Shown: positions 21,890-33,940 of the stretch, piece after piece | Position numbering within the stretch: the first letter of the stretch is position 1 | Layout: every line of letters starts with the position of its first letter | NCBI GenBank assembly: GCA_002914845.1 | Contig: JXTC01000103.1 | Location: 84,482 to 148,481 of the forward strand | DNA: 64,000 bases | DNA from: Trema orientale | Lineage: Eukaryota > Streptophyta > Magnoliopsida > Rosales > Cannabaceae | Reading direction: 5' to 3' | Program-made: the position numbers and the translations under genes | Notes under the pieces: model-generated | Databases searched by the model: none | Told to the model about the DNA's origin: nothing | What the model saw: only the letters and a program-made list of their open reading frames with translations

Positions 21890-22988
21890 GTTGCCACTAA
21901 ATAAGTGTAATAAGCACTAGGATTTATAAAATACACACTCCAATTTTTAAGAAATCAGATTAGAAACATAGAAAATTTAATCTATTACACATAAGAATTC
22001 CTAAATCCATAAATAGCAAACTTTTGGGCTTTAGCTATAAATTTAATCCTCCACTTAAATTTCAGATTTTCAGCAATATATAAGGGTTCCTAGAACCATT
22101 ATTCATCAATTAATAGCTTAGGTTTAAGGGCTGAAACAAAAGAAATTCACCACAAATTCAAAATCCAACATAAACCTCACCTTGGCTAGTTTGAATCTTT
22201 GTTAGTGTTCTTGCCTTCTATCTCCACCAAACTGATTTCCAAGGCTTAGAAATAGATTTTTGGACTTAAGAAGACCTGAAGAAACCCTTATTTAAGTGGG
22301 AACAAGCAGAAAATTGAAATTAAAAGACAAGACCTAGAAAGGAGAACTTAGTAGAGTTACCTTGACTAGTTTTGGTCTAGCTTGCTTTCTAGAGCTCCAA
22401 ATCGATTTCTACCACTTGGAAACTCTTGGATATGGATAAGGGGAGCTGAAAGAAGTCTAAAAATGGATGGGAGCTATTCAGGTCGTGGCTGGAGTGAAAG
22501 GAGAAGAGAATGACCNNNNNNNNNNNNNNNNNNNNNNNNNNNNNNNNNNNNNNNNNNNNNNNNNNNNNNNNNNNNNNNNNNNNNNNNNNNNNNNNNNNNN
22601 NNNNNNNNNNNNNNNNNNNNNNNNNNNNNNNNNNNNNNNNNNNNNNNNNNNNNNNNNNNNNNNNNNNNNNNNNNNNNNNNNNNNNNNNNNNNNNNNNNNN
22701 NNNNNNNNNNNNNNNNNNNNNNNNNNNNNNNNNNNNNNNNNNNNNNNNNNNNNNNNNNNNNNNNNNNNNNNNNNNNNNNNNNNNNNNNNNNNNNNNNNNN
22801 NNNNNNNNNNNNNNNNNNNNNNNNNNNNNNNNNNNNNNNNNNNNNNNNNNNCATGCATGTAATGCACATAACATAAAGAATGAGCATGTTTTCATGAAAC
22901 TGGTATTAATGACTTCTAGATGCCTAATATGCAATTAGAACATGTTTATTATTGGCTTTCTTAATTATGTGAGGAGCTGGATGTTACA
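21890..22988 (-). mobile_element. Element E 3' LTR, U3 part only
   Basis: On the minus strand it starts TGTAACATCCAGCTCC at 22988 and resembles the U3 of the solo LTR (7000-7500). It is cut off near 21890, so R/U5 is missing, and 336 bases are unsequenced. Its terminus differs from the 5' LTR of the same element (TGTGATGCCC at 29979), so the two LTRs are not a simple identical pair. Confidence 0.7.
22516..22851. other. Assembly gap (336 N)
   Basis: The run of N lies inside the LTR of element E. Long open frames spanning it are artefacts. A single N also occurs at 34587 beside a T run. Confidence 1.
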
Positions 22989-23890
22989 ACTTCTCTCCTT
23001 CTAGGACCAGTATAATGCTTCTGTCGATTCTGAACAGCTAATAACCTTTTACGAATCTTTTCTATTGCTTCAGCTATTTCTCTTACCAATTCTGGAACAA
23101 GAAATTTTCTTTGTCCCATCTCATCCCAGTGAATTGGAGATCTACATTTTCTTCCATACAATGCTTCATATAAAGGCATTTTAATTGAAGCTTGATAACT
23201 ATTGTTGCAGGCAAATTCTATCAGTGGCAAGTACTTGCTCCAAGACCCATGAAAATCTAACACACAAGCTCTAAGCATATCCTCAAGAGTCTATATGGTT
23301 CTCTCTGATTGTCCATCTGTTTGAGGATGAAAAGCTGTACGGAATGCCAGTTTTGTACCCATAGCCTCCTGAATCCTCTTCCAGATTTTTGAAGTGAATC
23401 TAGAATCTCGGTCAGAAATGATAACCTTTGGAACACCATGTACTCTGATGATTTCTTGAACATAAAATCGAGCCAGTTGATCCAAGCTTTAAGTTACTTT
23501 GATCGGCAGGAAATGGGCTGACTTAGTATATCTATCCATAATCACCCAAATAGCATCATGGCCTTTATTTGTCTTAGGAAGTCCAAGCACTAAATCCATA
23601 GCAATCTCTTCCCATTTTCATTGTGGAACATGTATAGGCTTCAATGTACTAGTATATCTTTGATGTTCAGCTTTAACTTGCTAGCACGTGAGACATTGCT
23701 CTACAAACTCGATCACATCTTTCTTCATACCTTGCCACCAGTAATGCATTTTCAAATCTCTATACATCTTTATAGTACCGGGATGCACAGAGTAGAGAGT
23801 AGTATGAGCTTCTGTCAATATCTCCTTTCTAATTGTTCTATCTGGCACACACAGTCTATTTCTGTATCTGATTACACCATCACCAAAAAT
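22989..23890 (-). pseudogene. Element E integrase, C-terminus missing
   Basis: Reading minus from 23890: an H2C2 zinc domain (MHYWWQGMKKD...EQCLTC, with a TAG soon after), then a catalytic core including [16 protein letters not shown] and [12 protein letters not shown], an in-frame TAG near 23288, and YEALYGRKCRSPIHWDE. It stops abruptly at GPRRRE, coded by a purine-rich stretch next to the LTR start at 22988. The C-terminal domain and chromodomain found in G and F are missing. The element could not make a complete integrase. Confidence 0.88.
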
Positions 23891-25470
23891 CTAGAAGGCC
23901 ACCTCCTTTCCATACTCTATCTTAGTCTTTAAACTTGTCAAATAGGGATCTGTATTCTGGCTTTTCTTGATTCTCTCTAAAATTGTAGGTTGCAAGGTAA
24001 GAGCTGCTAATTTCTCCATTAAACCTACAGGCAAAATCTCTAATTCTAATTGATGCAAATCCATCAAAAGATGTTTTCGATCAACATACTTAAGTGACAT
24101 AGTAGCTAGTGACTTTCTACTTAGAGCATTCGCAACCATATTAGCTTTTCCGGGATGATAGTTAATCTCACAGTCATAGTCTTTCACCAGTTCAAGTCAT
24201 CTTCTCTGTCTCATATTCAGTCCCTTTTGGGTAAAGAAATACTTGAGGCTTTTATGATCTGTGTAGGTTAGACATCTTTCTCTATAAAGATAATGTCTCT
24301 AATTCTTCAGTGCAAAAACTACTGCTGCTAGCTCCAAATCATGAGTAGGATATTTTTTTTTCATATTCTTTTAGTTGCCTAGAAGCATAGGCGATAACCT
24401 TACTATTTTGCATTAGAACACAACCTAGATCATTCTTTGAAGCATCACTATAAACAACAAATCCTCCTGACTCAGTGGGTATACAAAGTATAGGAGTTAT
24501 GACCAAATGATGCTTTAACTCTTGAAAAATCGTTTCACAATCATTACCCCAATGAAATTTCATATTCTTTCTAGTCAACTGAGTCAATAGAGAAGCCAAC
24601 TTAGAAAATCCTTCTACGAACCTTCTATAGTAACCAGCCAATCCCAAGAAACTACGAATCTCTGAAACATTTGTAGGTCTTGACCAATTACCTACAGCTT
24701 TAACCTTTGTTGGGTCCACAGAAATACCATTTCCAGACACTACATGACCAAGGAAGATAACTATCTCTAACTAGAACTCACACTTCTTAAACTTTGCATA
24801 CAACTGCTTTTCTTTTAGGATCCTCAAAACTATTCTCAAATGCTCTATGTGTTCCTCCCTTGAGCGCGAGTAGATCAAAATATCATCAATGAATACTATA
24901 ACAAAACTATCCAAAAGTTCTTGAATACTCTGTTCATCATGTCCATAAAAGTAGCTGGAGCATTAGTTAAACCAAAGGACATTACTAAGAACTCATAATG
25001 CCCATATCTCGTTCTAAAATCTGTTTTAACAATATCTTCTTCTGTAATCTTCAGTTGATGGTATCCGGATCTTAAATCGATCTTAGAAAGTACTGAAGTA
25101 CCTTGTAACTGATCAAAAAAATCGTCAATTCTAGGGAGAGGATACTTATTCTTGATTGTGACCTTATTTAGCTCTCTATAATCAATACAAAGCCTCATAG
25201 TCCCATCTTTCTTCTTTACAAACAACACTGGAGTACCCCATAGTGAAAAGCTTGGGCATATGAAACCCTTGTTTAAAAGCTCCTGTAATTGTATCTTTAA
25301 TTCCTTCAGCTCTATTGGAGCCATTCTATATGGTGCTTTAGAAATAAGAGTTGTACCAGGTAGTAAGTCAATAACATACTCTATCTCTCAATTAGGTGGT
25401 AATCCTGGAAGATCTTCTGGGAATACCTCTAGAAATTCATTAACCACTGGCTTTATGAATTTATTTTATC
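23891..25470 (-). pseudogene. Element E reverse transcriptase and RNase H
   Basis: The RT part open at 25324-24896 has [30 protein letters not shown] and [13 protein letters not shown] frameshift near 24910 precedes an intact FIDD active site. RT thumb and RNase H follow at 24740-24339 ([33 protein letters not shown]) and 24187-23891 (CEINYHPGKANMVANALSRK). Stops lie near 24187 and 24774. It has the typical gypsy order RT, RNase H, integrase. The chain is disrupted in at least three places. Confidence 0.9.
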
Positions 25471-26181
25471 TTAATAAACTTCCTCTGGTTTTATCTTAAG
25501 TTCTTCTCTAGTATCCATTACATTTGCTAAATAACCAATACATCCTTTCTCAAGTAACTTCCTTGCTTTTATCATTGAAATAATTAGTACCATTTTCTTC
25601 TTCAAAGACCCAAGGAAAGTAAACTTGTCTTCACCAGGTGGCTGGAATATTACTCTCTTACCATTACAATCAATGCTAGCGTGATACTTAGATAGCCAAT
25701 CCATACCTAAAATCACCTCAAAATCTTGCATATCTAATACTATCAAGTCTACTCATAACTCTCTACCATCAATCTGTATTGGACACGCTCTCAAAACTTG
25801 ACCAGAATATAACACTTCCCTATATGGAATAGTTACATAGTATCTTAAATTCAAAGTTTCAGGTGATCTGCCTAATTTTCTCACATATGCTAGTGATGCG
25901 AATGAATGTGTAGCTCCTGAATCTATTAATGTATTTATGAGGATATCAAAGATAGAGATCTCACCTGCTACAACTAGTGGATCAGCCTCAGCATCTGTCG
26001 TAGTCATGGTAAACACACGAGCTGGAACTTTCTTTTGTTCACTAGAGATGGAGGGACAATCTCTAGAAAAATGTCCTGTCTTGCCACATGTATAACATGC
26101 TCTACTACCTAAAAGACATTCACCTTTATGCGGCTTTCCATACTTGGGATATGTAACTTTCTGATTTGAAGTAGATTGCAT
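25471..26181 (-). pseudogene. Element E zinc knuckle and protease
   Basis: On the minus strand the fragment starts with an intact CCHC knuckle (CYTCGKTGHFSRDC), then a retropepsin domain with LIDSGATHSFAS (D-S-G intact), followed after a stop near 25755 by VILGMDWLSKYHASIDC, the conserved second protease motif. The linker to RT continues beyond 25471. The key motifs are preserved although the frame is broken. Confidence 0.9.
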
Positions 26182-27051
26182 TTGTTGACCTGTTGTTAGG
26201 CACTTTGAAGGATCTTGTCATTGTCCCTGACCGTGTGGGAATTTCCTTTTGCCTCTACTAAATTCTGGCTGAGTACCTTTTCCCAAATTTGCATTTCTCC
26301 TTGCCATGTTTATGTTTCTTCTAATTTCTAGTACTTTTACCACCTTTAGTTCGGCTTCTTTAGCTTCAAGGGCTTTCTCTGCAACTTCTATGTAAGGTAC
26401 ACTTTTTCCTGTTGACATCTTAATATCCCTATATATTTCTGCTTTGGGCCCCTATAGAAACTGATTTACTTTCAACTCGTTGGTACTCACCATATGAGGA
26501 GCAAAGCAGGATAGCTCATTAAATTTCTTTATATAGTCACACACAGACATGCCACCTTACCTCAAATTAGTAAACTCTGCTGTCTTTGCCAGTCGATGAG
26601 CTTCACTAAAGTATTTCCTGTAAAATATTTCCTTAAATGTCTCTCAAGTCAATTTGTTAACATTAGTGATTGACTTTATTGAATCCCACCAGTGCCTCGC
26701 ATCGATTTGGAACATATAAGTAGCACAAGAAACTTTTTCCTCCTCAAGGATTCTTATATAATCGAAGATACCCTCCAAACTCCGAATCCACTCCTCAGCC
26801 AATAATGGATTTGTTTCACCTTTGAAAGCTGGAGGTTTATTCTTTCTGAACCTTTTAGAAGCTAGTTCATGTTTTTCTTGTCTAGCCACTATTTGTACTT
26901 GTAATTGTTCCTCTCTCCTTTGATCTCGTTCTATAAGCCTCTCTATTTCTTGAGCTTATCTCTCCACTAATTCAGCCAATCGATAGTAGTACCTTTGTCA
27001 TTTTCCTGATCACCCCTTAGTTGGCTTGTCTGACCTTTATCCCTTGGCATG
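26182..27051 (-). pseudogene. Element E gag
   Basis: The likely start ATG is at 27051 on the minus strand (MPRDKGQTSQLRGDQ). Stops occur soon after. The capsid core lies at 26889-26644 with KPPAFKGETNPLLAEEWIRSL (20 or fewer shown) and ATYMFQIDARHWWDS, typical of Tekay/Del gag. A further piece at 26418-26218 covers the C-terminal part before the zinc knuckle. Several stops and shifts break it. Confidence 0.82.
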
Positions 27052-27226
27052 ATTTTATGTACAGTAGCCTTTACTTTCAAACAAACATAATAGCCAATAA
27101 TGTGAATCAACTTATAAAATAGAAATGAAGTGCACTTAAGAAAATAATTAGATTTACTAGTTGATTGAGCTTTCTGTCACATAATCATATATATTTAGGC
27201 AGTCGTCAGAAACGACTAAACCTCTA

Positions 27227-27238
27227 CTCTAATACCAC
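27227..27238 (-). other. Element E primer binding site
   Basis: On the minus strand GTGGTATTAGAG follows the LTR end after a few bases. It resembles the tRNA-Met primer site TGGTATCAGAGC with a C-to-T change. The leader between it and the gag ATG is about 175 bases. Confidence 0.75.
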
Positions 27239-27594
27239 AACTGTAACACCCCCTAGCTTATCTGTATGACTATATAGGTCAAACTAGGAAGTATTATTCT
27301 TTTATAAACTATAACTTTAGTTATGTTCAAAAAATGGGTCAATTTAAACTTTTCAAACTTCAAAACTAAAGAAGCTGAATAGCATTACTTTCTGAAAGTG
27401 TCTTTACAAAATGTATAACCAAAAGGTCCTTATCTGTTTATCTTGCCATCAGCGGTAATATTTACAATACATCAAAATATCGAAATACAAAGAAAATATC
27501 GCCCGCAAGTCAAGCTAGTCTACATCTGTATGATTATGGCGACAAGAAAGCGTGCTAGCCAACCAGCAACTCTATACATCATATATCTACTCAT

Positions 27595-28213
27595 CTGCAT
27601 CACAGGAACTAAATGAGCTAATGCTCAGTAAGTAAAGATCATGCATGCTCGTGAATGTGTTTCATGCATAAACGTTATTGAAATTCCCATTGTACTCTTT
27701 CTTTCCTAACTTTTCATTTTGATGAACTTTTCTTAGAAAACGTTTCTTTATAGGGCCCTTGAGTACACTATAAAGTTGCAGTAGTCGGTAGGTATGCGGG
27801 AAGGAAACACATGGCCAATGCAAACCATACCTACCCGATGCAGACCGACTAGGTAATGTACCTAATAAATCTCATAGTACAATGCTCAGTCCCGACAATC
27901 AGTAAGCCATGTCCACCTATACGGGAAGGATGCCTGTGCAAATAATACTTACTCAACGCAGACAGACTAAACAATGTACTTAAAATATATCTCGTAAAAA
28001 TCAGTACAATGGTACTACTTTAAATCCAATGCATGGAAAACTTCATTTCATTGAAAATCATGCTTAAATGATCATGCCATACTTATGTCTTTCGTAAAAT
28101 TTACAACAATCATATGAATAACATATAATTAATATAATATACATAAGCATGTAGGAAAATATCGTATATCTACTACTGTTCTTGTGATGTAGTTAAAATA
28201 AATCTTTACTTAC
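27595..28213 (-). other. Predicted LTR intron with paired ends (element E)
   Basis: Minus-strand donor-like GTAAGTAAAGAT (28213-28202) pairs with ATCTTTACTTAC (27639-27628). CTACATCACAAGAAC (28192-28178) pairs, with two mismatches, with the acceptor-like GTTCCTGTGATGCAG (27609-27595). Length is 619 bp; it is shorter than in G partly because a 125-bp repeat unit is missing. Confidence 0.42.
27772..28000 (-). repeat. 125-bp LTR tandem repeat, about two copies
   Basis: The segment matches the repeat at 14501-14865 in reverse orientation ('cttcccgcat' and 'gggactgagcattgtac' equivalents) but only about two units are present. Copy number therefore differs between LTRs of one family. Confidence 0.8.
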
Positions 28214-29979
28214 ATCTTGTCCTATGAAAAAGATAGTGAAAAGGGTCAGTATCCTCTGCAGCAAGGTATGTGGAAGGTCTGATATGAATTTCATTACTAA
28301 AATGATCAGTACAACGTAAAATGCTTAAAGAAAACAACCACGAGCATAAATCACAACTTTCACAAAATCAGGAAATCTAATCAGAAAATGAACAAAAATG
28401 GCACACACTTTCGTAAAAACTAGTCCATTTGCTTCTAAATAATACCATTCGGTTTTAAAAATATTTGGACAGCACCTCCCCTATTTTTAGGATATTCCCA
28501 CATAATTAAAATCATAGTTTTAAACCTGCAATAATATTTTATAGTCTAATTCCCACATATATACCTCAAAGAGGATCATTTAGAATATCCTAGGAGCACT
28601 TGAATTCCTTTCGGTTTAGATAAAGTTTAAAACCACCTTTACTCTTGTATAACATCACAACCAGCAAGTAAATGATGTGATATACAAAGAGGATCAATGT
28701 CTTACACATTTTAAGTAAAGAAATCAAATTACAAGTATAGAAAACTTATTCCAACAATGAAAACACTTGAATCTATAAATATCAAACTTCGGGGCTTTAA
28801 GTCTAACTTTAATCCTCCACTTGAATTCTATATTTCCAACAATATATATGATTTCCTAGGACCTTTATTCATCAAATAAAAGCTTTGATTTAAGAGTTAA
28901 GGCAAAAGAAATAAATTACTAATTCTAAAATCCACAAAAAGCTCACCTTGACTAGTTTGAACTTATGTTGAAGCTCTTGCCTTCTACTTCCACCAAATTG
29001 ATTCTCAAGACTTTAAAATTGATTTTAGGACTCAAGAAGACCTAGAGGAACAATTTCTTAAGTTGTATCAAGCGGGAAAATTGAAATAAGAAAACAAAAC
29101 ATATGAAGAAGAACTAGTAGAATTACCTTGACTAGTTTGGACCTATCTTGCTTTCTAGAGCTCTAACTTGAGTTCTACCACTTGGAAACTCTTGGAAATA
29201 GTTAAGGGGAGCTGAGAGAAGTCTAGATAGTGGATGAAGTAATTCAAGTCATGGCTTGAGAGAAAGAAGAAGGAAATTATCGAATTTGGTCCAAAATCAG
29301 TACTTAATCGCTAAGAAAAGGCATAACTTAAATTCTAAGGGGTATTTTCTGTATTTTACACCCTAACTTTCCATGTGTCTAGCTTTAAATCACTCTTGGA
29401 TTACTCATCACATTGCTGGCAATTCCTATACACTCAAGTGTAGACTAAAATGGTGAAACCTAGTTTAAAAGGTGAAATCTAGTCATACTTTGACTTATCG
29501 TCCTATATGGCCAATCTTATTGTAATCTGGTGGAACCTAGTCCCATAACCAATCATTAAACATAAAAATAAGTCAATTAGACTCTGTTAATAATGTAAAC
29601 AAAGTATCAATGCCTAATTATTAGAATGCACAAAAATGATATTATGCAATTAAGCTAAATCTAGGCTAGCTTAGTGTAATCAAAATGCGATTCAGTACAA
29701 TGAATGCCATCTCGTGCATGTGAACATTGTATTGTATTCATAAATATATATTCTTTGTTCTTCTCACGCACTAAGCTCTCTCTTTGAGAGTACTGAGTCT
29801 TCACACTGGATGGGAATACTTCCACAAATATTAGTACAATAATACATATCGAAAGCATTTAACAATAAAGAATGAGCAATTTACTATAAAGTTGATACTA
29901 GTTACTTGATATGTCTATTATACAATATGAACATATTTATTATTAGCTTATTATGCATGTGAGAATCTTGGGCATCACA

Positions 29980-30179
29980 CATGGCCTTGTATCTTGATTG
30001 TCTATCTTCAAGCTTGATTCTAATAAGTCCAATATGCATCCATCTTCAAGCTTGATTCTTTGATTAACTTGAGTTAGAACTTTTAAAGCTATTTCACTGA
30101 GCACTTAAGTTAAATCATTAGTACTAAATCAAATGTTTGTTATCTTCAAAATAAGAGTGAGTAAAACCAAAACCTTAAT
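29980..30179. other. Unassigned segment with an 18-bp direct repeat
   Basis: Two hundred bases between the LTR of E and the copia-J fragment have no recognisable coding. The 18-mer starting 'atcttcaagcttgattct' occurs at 30004 and 30042. The origin is not known; it may be a non-coding part of another copia element. Confidence 0.5.
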
Positions 30180-31160
30180 TTCTCACCTTAATTTCTCAAC
30201 ACTTTACTCTTTTGTGGCTTCTAGGTTCTTTTGAGTTGGCAGCTACTCCACTATTGTCACATTATTTAGTCAAAGATTGACTAGCAGTAGGAACCACTTG
30301 TAAATTCACTAAGAATTTTCGGAGCCAAATGTCTTCCTTTGTAGCCTCACAAGCAGCTACATGTTCAGCTTTCATAGTGGAGTTAGTAATACAAGTTTAA
30401 TTTACACTCCTCCAAATAATAGCTCCTCTGCTAAGAGTAAAGACAGAACTAAAAATTGACTTTCTGAAGTCAGGATCTGATTGGAAATCAGAATCCGTAT
30501 ACCAAATGGGAGTAAGGTCTTCTCCAGAATACACAAATATAGTCTCTAGTTATCCGAAGATACTTTAGAATATGCTTGACTGCCACCCAATGTTCTGGTC
30601 CTGAGTTTGATTGGAATCTATTAACAACTCCCACTGCAAGGCATATATCAGGTTTAGTGTGTAATATGGCATTTATAAGACTTCCTACTGCCGAAGCATA
30701 TGGTATCCTCTTCATGTCTTCTATCTTTTTTGCATTCTTAGGAGATTGCTCTTTGACAATTTATCTCCATATGGAAAAGGCAACAACTCTTTCTTGGAGT
30801 TTTCCATGTTAAATCTAGCTAAGATTTTATCTATATAAAAAGCCTGTGATATAGTTATGGACTTGTTCTTCCTATCATGAATGATTTGGATTCCTAGTAC
30901 ATCGCTTGCCTTACTAGGGTCCTTCACATCAAATTGCTTTCTAAACCATACTTTAGTAGTTGTCACTGTACCCAAATCATTTCTAATGAGTAAAATGTCA
31001 TCCACATAAAGTATCAAAAATACCGATTTACCATTTTCTATCTTTTTGTAGACACAAGACTCGTCTACAACTTGATCATATCTATAAGATTTAATAGCTT
31101 GATCAAATCTTATATTCCACAATCTAGATGCTTGTTTTAGTCCATAAATGGACCTCTACA
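30180..31160 (-). pseudogene. copia-J RT/RNase H fragment
   Basis: On the minus strand homology starts within RT at SIYGLKQASR, near 31155, and continues with VFLILYVDDILLIRND (YVDD intact), LGIQIIHDRKNKSITISQ, then after a stop near 30720 MKRIPYASAVGSLI and an RNase H core with AEHVAACEATKEDIWLRKF and CDNSGVAANSKEPRSHKR. It decays after 30190. The upstream half of pol is missing at a junction with a Sirevirus LTR piece. Stops and frameshifts make it non-functional. Confidence 0.85.
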
Positions 31161-31289
31161 AGAGATAAACTTTTTTCTCATAGCCTTTTTCTACAAAACT
31201 ATGGTACTACACCATATAGATGCTTTCGTCCAGATTTCCAAAACTTGAGATTGCACCCTAAGATTTATGATACAAAACATGGGTCAACA
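31161..31289 (-). mobile_element. Sirevirus-like 3' LTR start, truncated
   Basis: On the minus strand TGTTGACCCATG begins right after a purine tract at 31290-31304. Only about 130 bases remain before copia-J sequence. It marks the 3' end of the large minus-strand Sirevirus-like element whose pol lies at 41043-43585. Confidence 0.6.
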
Positions 31290-31831
31290 ATCTCCTCATT
31301 TTTTATGATAACAAACATTTGATTTAAGGGATAAAAATAGAGTAGAGAATTTTAAAAAAATTAATATTAAGATTAAGTGTCCTTACCAACCGCTTGAATG
31401 TTCCCCCCTTAAGATGTGCTTGATGTGAAATAATTAAGCTCCCCCTTTATTCCTCAAATTTATGAAGGGTGCATATTGTGAAAAAAGATACCAATTGTTT
31501 TTGAAAATTACCAATATTATTTTTAATTTAAATCAATGCACTTTCTTTTCTCTCCTTTTTGATATTATCAAAAAGTTGCATAAATATGAAAGATAAAATT
31601 GATGCCAATAACTCAAAGTGAAAACATGAATAAGCAACCAAATATGAATAAGACACTGAAATTAAGCAACATTCAATCCAAACATGATATATTATACAAA
31701 ATTAAACAACCATAAGAAAAAGATGTCTAGAAAAGATAAAAGCATAACAAGCTAAACATAATAAAAATCACATAAGAGAACATAGCATAAAACAAATCAC
31801 AAGACATAAGATTGGTCTACGGTGGTGATAG
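31290..31831 (-). other. Sirevirus 3' region with several purine tracts
   Basis: This non-coding stretch follows the ORF2 stop. On the minus strand it has a terminal purine tract next to the LTR (AAAAAATGAGGAGATTG, right end about 31306) and two internal ones, GGAATAAAGGGGGAGC (about 31453-31438) and TAAGGGGGGAA (31411-31401). Multiple polypurine tracts downstream of pol are a reported Sirevirus feature, which supports the assignment. Confidence 0.6.
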
Positions 31832-32503
31832 CTATCCAAAATAGGATTGCATCATCCTCATTATCTCGTCTTGTTGGTCTTAGAGGATTTGGAACTAGCT
31901 CTCTTGGAGCTGATGGGCAGAGTTGACATTAGATTCAAGGATCTGGAACTGCTCGAGCTCAGTGTCATGAAGATATTGGACATCAAGCTTAATAGTGTTG
32001 ATGCAGTTTGTGAGACTGTAGAAGGCTTCATGATAATCAAAGGCTGGTAAAGTCGCCTCTCTAGTGTGGCTATCCTCAATAGCACCCTCAATAGTTACTT
32101 GAGCAGTTGCGCTTGCATTACTGCCACCCGCTCCTTATCCATCTCTTGTACCTTGATCTTGTCCTTATTTAGGTTTGGCAACCCATTCATTGTCAACGAA
32201 ATTGAAGCCTATAAGACTAAAAGTCTTGTTATTGATCTCAGCGTCAATTGTCCACAGTTTATGCTCGGTTTCATCATAGGGCAGGATATTGACATGCTCG
32301 AAAATGAGAATAAGGAGAAACCTATAGGGAAGAGTGGATCTCTTAGTCTCTATGGCATCGAGCGTTTCATGCATTATAAAATCGGGCAAGTCTGTCCTTC
32401 TCCCCACAAAAATATAATCAACGAAGCTAAGATCACAGAATGTGAGTGCATCTCTATGGCCATACCTAGGAATCATGTTTTGAGACTCAAATTAAAATAG
32501 AAT
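31832..32503 (-). pseudogene. Sirevirus ORF2, C-terminal copy
   Basis: On the minus strand the frame from 32476 reads GHRDALTFCDLSFVDYIFVG, then DLPDFIMHETLDAIETKRST and PYRFLLILIFEHVNI; this resembles the plant 'Transposase_32' type domain (PF20167) often found in unannotated plant ORFs. After a frame change the C-terminal part reads LTNCINTIKLDV and SAHQLQES with Q/L/E-rich, coiled-coil-like content, and ends at a stop at 31832. It stops at 32503 where the Tat-like element begins. The same 650 bases recur at 39353-40000. Confidence 0.65.
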
Positions 32504-33940
32504 TGTTACGCTAAATACATATAAGTAAAATAACTACAAGTGCACGGGTCGTAATCATGTAATAAAGTGACAAATATAGAGTTATCAATCCCGTGAGGAA
32601 TTAGCTATTAAATTATCATTAATTACCGGAATTATCGTAACCTAACTTTATTAGGTAACTAAATTAAATAAGTTTGTAATTTAAATGAATACAAATAAAA
32701 ATTTAAATACATAAATAAAATATGGAGACTTTTATGCACAAATGTTCTAGGGGATTGAATTCACCTAACCATAAACTATGTCTTTTGATCACCAATTTCA
32801 TCCTAATCAATTATTCCTAGTTTATAAGCCAAGAACCCAAAGATATTTCTACTTCCTCTCTCGAGTGCCGAGTGAAATCACTCTTAAATCTCGGTTCTAT
32901 TATCTTTATTCTGTACCAAGAAATTAAGAATTTATTATGTTCAATGGTTCTTTGATCATGGCTTCAAAGGAATTATATGTTCTCTTAAACTCTACAAAAT
33001 CCTAGGTTATACTATCCTATGGTTGTTTCTAAAATTCCCTTTCTCAAGTGCCAAATTCTATAAAGCAAATCATCCAACTAGTAACTAATTAGTTGAGAAG
33101 TATTAAGCATAGAATAGCATAAATAAATTCAAGAACAATATCAAAGAACATATTGGAAGTCAAGACATAAAATCAAAGTTTAAGTTACATCATACCCCAA
33201 GCATATAACAATTAATTCAACATAGGAGAATTCAACACTAATTTCAACAAGAATTTCATATATCCAATCATGTTCATAACATCAAGCACAATAAAAAATT
33301 CAAATAGGATTAGGGTGAGAAAGAGGATGAGAAAAACACTTTTGTGGAGGTAGAACTTCAAGCTTCAATCTGTTCAAGCCACTCTCTCAAGCATCCTCTC
33401 TAAGATTTTTGCTCCAAGCTCCTTCTTCTCTAGGATTTTTGAGCTCTCTTTGTTCTATTTTCTCTCCAACTCTCCACACTTGAAATGGAGGCTTAAGGAT
33501 GTATTTAAGGGGCTCCAAGGTGACCTAGGCTGGGTGGAATATCAACTATTCGATCAGATGGCATCAATGGTCCAGATTGGCTCTAAAAAGTCGCTAAAAA
33601 TGCGCTTCCGGATACTGTGTAGTGCCACGGCACTCTCTGGCAAGTGCTACAGCGCTCTAGCCTCTAGAACTCAGTTTTTCAGGCAGCACCGAGGCGCTAC
33701 TATTACAATGTTGCGGCGCTTTCGGCTCTAGAACTCAGCACTATAGCTTTTCTTACTGGGGGCGCCATTTCTTCGTTTTAGCTCTGTTTTGCCTGATTTT
33801 CATTGTGTTGTACTCGTATCGGACTCAACTTTCATTCTAAATGTGAAATATCTGTATTTGTCACTAAGTTTTCTTTATTCTCATTTACAATTATTTGAGT
33901 TGAATGATACTTGATTTGTGAGTGAATTAATTACTCATCA
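32504..33940 (-). mobile_element. 3' LTR of the Tat-like element
   Basis: On minus it starts TGATGAGTAATTAATTC at 33940 and ends GCGTAACA at 32504 (1,437 bp). It contains a GC-rich block at 33597-33775 and, downstream on minus, a possible TATA equivalent CCCTTAAATAC (about 33513). Compared with the other LTR it lacks about 63 bases near 33890. Confidence 0.85.
33597..33775. repeat. GGCGCC-type GC island in the Tat-like LTR
   Basis: The block has repeated 'gccacggcactc', 'cagcgctcta', 'gaggcgctac', 'gcggcgcttt' and 'gggggcgcca' motifs, and the phrase 'ctctagaactcag' occurs twice. The corresponding block of the right LTR is at about 37690-37805. It lies upstream of the promoter on the minus strand. 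Confidence 0.75.

Larger units (their letters stand above)
27242..29979 (-). mobile_element. Element E 5' LTR (Tekay type)
   Basis: The minus-strand LTR starts TGTGATGCCCAAG at 29979 and ends GGGGGTGTTACA at 27242, 2,738 bp. It is homologous to 12331-15370 throughout but holds about two rather than three copies of the 125-bp repeat. It contains the same donor-like and acceptor-like sites with complementary partners. Short open frames in it are not genes. Confidence 0.9.

Noticed and set aside
22389-22938. Several long open frames across the N run
   Set aside because: They are open only because N codons are not stops; the flanks are non-coding LTR.
27772-28000. Repeat considered as possible CRISPR or satellite
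   Set aside because: Only two to three units of 125 bp without spacers, inside an LTR.
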